Below are positions 63,008-64,000 of a stretch of DNA of 64,000 bases, in pieces; the first letter of the stretch is position 1; each line of letters starts with the position of its first letter. Source of the DNA: Marinobacter sp. NP-4(2019) (GTDB lineage Bacteria; Pseudomonadota; Gammaproteobacteria; Pseudomonadales; Oleiphilaceae); the NCBI RefSeq assembly GCF_003994855.1, contig NZ_CP034142.1, positions 2,604,001 through 2,668,000 on the forward strand, written 5' to 3'. Under the pieces are notes generated by a model. That model saw only the letters and a list, made by a program, of their open reading frames with translations. It did not search any database and was not told the DNA's origin. Both the position numbers and the translations under genes were made by a program.

Positions 63008-64000
63008 TGCAGCTATACCTGCGTATTTTCATCACGCTGACTGCTCTGGCGCTGGCTGGCGCTTCTCCGGCGCTGGGTGCCCACCCGGGAACTCCCTGCC
63101 CGACCCTCGACGCCAGCACGGCCCACCAGCGCGCAACGCTGATGGACCACGTCTGCTTTCATGTTGCCGCCCCGGGCAACCCGGCACATCAGGCGAAAGC
63201 CCCCGCTGAATTACCCACCACCCTCAATTGGCAAGCGGCCGAGGGCCACGATCTGGTGTTCAGTCATACCGATTCTGTGTACTGGGTACATTTACACCTG
63301 ACCAATGCCAGCGATCGAGTGGGATTCTGGTATCTGAAACTCAACTACCCGCTGCTGGATGATGTCACATTCTGGCAAGATGGCACCTCGACATCCACTA
63401 CGCTGGCCACCGGGGACCAGCACGCGTTCCTCTCGCGGGGCATAGACTACCGGTATTTTCTCCTTCCCGTCACCCTGGGCGCCGGGGAAAGACAAGAGAT
63501 TACTCTCAGAATCCGGAGCAGTGGCGCCCTCAATGTTCCGCTGTCGCTGGAGACACCCGGCACCGTCATTGCCGAAAGCAACCACCTGACCCTGACCCAC
63601 GGCCTGTTTTACGGTGCCTTACTGGTCTTTGCTGTGTTCAACCTTCTGTTATTCATCAGCTCCGGGACGGCATATTACTTTCACAACGCATTTTACATGG
63701 CCAGCATGGGCATGTTCCTGTTCTCGATGGGTGGTTTTGCCAATCAGTATTTCTGGCCCGACAGCACCGGGTTCGCCAATACGTCAATCCCGCTGCTCAT
63801 CGCCCTTTGTTCTCTGGCAATGACCCTGTTTGGGCGCTCCTTCCTTGAAGTCTCGCCCGGCACCCTGTCAGCAACCACATTAACAGCTTTCGGCTGGGTG
63901 TCCGCCGGTCTCCTGGCGATCACATTCCTGCTGCCATATAACAAGTCAATCCTGCTCAATACCCTGTTGGCGATGACCGTCATCTCCTGCCTGTTTGTCA
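63008..64000 (+). CDS. 7TMR-DISM extracellular-domain membrane receptor, likely signalling (3' end missing)
   Basis: An ATG at 63008 opens a frame with no stop to the window edge, at least 330 residues. A signal peptide (about 1 to 24, IFITLTALALAGASPALGA) is followed by an extracellular domain of about 170 residues (DISMED2-like: WVHLHLTNASDRVGFWYLKL and LGAGERQEITLRI). Seven-membrane-type helices then start near residue 195 with HGLFYGALLVFAVFNLLLFI. Such receptors usually end in a GGDEF, histidine kinase or phosphatase domain, which lies beyond the window, so the output is unknown. Confidence 0.85.

Noticed and set aside
1..64000. tRNA, rRNA, CRISPR, insertion sequence, prophage or defence-system genes
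   Set aside because: No cloverleaf, spaced repeats, transposase, integrase or known defence motif was recognised in the gene gaps or proteins.

Overview
This window is a dense 64 kb stretch of bacterial chromosome of moderately high GC. Gene order and protein types point to a marine gammaproteobacterium close to Marinobacter, a relative of Pseudomonas. Several blocks keep the order I remember from Pseudomonas aeruginosa. These are comEC-exbB-exbD-lpxK-trm112-kdsB-ptp-murB, lolCD-DUF2062, trxB-aat-bpt-infA-clpA-clpS-cspD, mnmA-hflD-purB, and ospR-gpx-alaA-(hypothetical)-htpX. The species assignment is an inference from gene order and protein character; no search was run. I found no rRNA or tRNA genes, CRISPR arrays, insertion sequences, phage genes or integrases, so most of the window reads as core genome.

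Layout. At 1-3843 a three-gene plus-strand operon holds a glutamine-synthetase-like ligase (cut by the window edge), an aldehyde dehydrogenase and an iron alcohol dehydrogenase. This set fits gamma-glutamylation and stepwise oxidation of an amino alcohol. At 4055-6205 are a phasin and a class I polyhydroxyalkanoate synthase. At 6218-10897 are guaA and guaB, with divergent xseA. From 10995 to 18343 come prpE, a cold-shock gene with a long leader, leuA, an Lrp-type and a TetR-type regulator, and proS. From 18371 to 27207 a long minus-strand run covers DNA uptake (comEC), energy transduction (exbBD), lipid A export and synthesis (msbA, lpxK, kdsB) and murB. Within it a Trm112-like gene carries an apparent single-base frameshift.

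From 27288 to 33882 come a DUF2062 membrane protein, lolD and one lolC/E-type permease, a PilZ protein, a BamE-like lipoprotein-size protein, the agmatine-to-putrescine pair aguA-aguB, and a MoxR ATPase without its usual partners. From 34015 to 41502 lie trxB and a near-complete N-degron set (aat, bpt, clpA, clpS). This set is interrupted by infA and an orphan solute-binding protein, and is followed by cspD. A 105 bp element with perfect 26 bp inverted arms sits between trxB and aat. From 41722 to 48223 the order is rluE-nudJ-mnmA-hflD-purB, then a JmjC ribosomal oxygenase and a GNAT fusion protein.

From 48212 to the end come a LysR regulator, a helical membrane-anchored protein paired with a hybrid histidine kinase, and the OspR-type peroxide regulator with glutathione peroxidase and a clear palindromic operator. 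These are followed by alaA, htpX, pdxB, rhlB, epmC, dsbD, tusA, a small ABM-domain protein and rlmM. The window ends inside a 7TMR-DISM receptor. No wholly new multi-gene system stands out. The most useful unusual signals are the frameshifted trm112, the inverted-arm element, the ligase-dehydrogenase operon, the peroxide operator, and the regulatory hairpins and palindromes ahead of guaB and the phasin gene.
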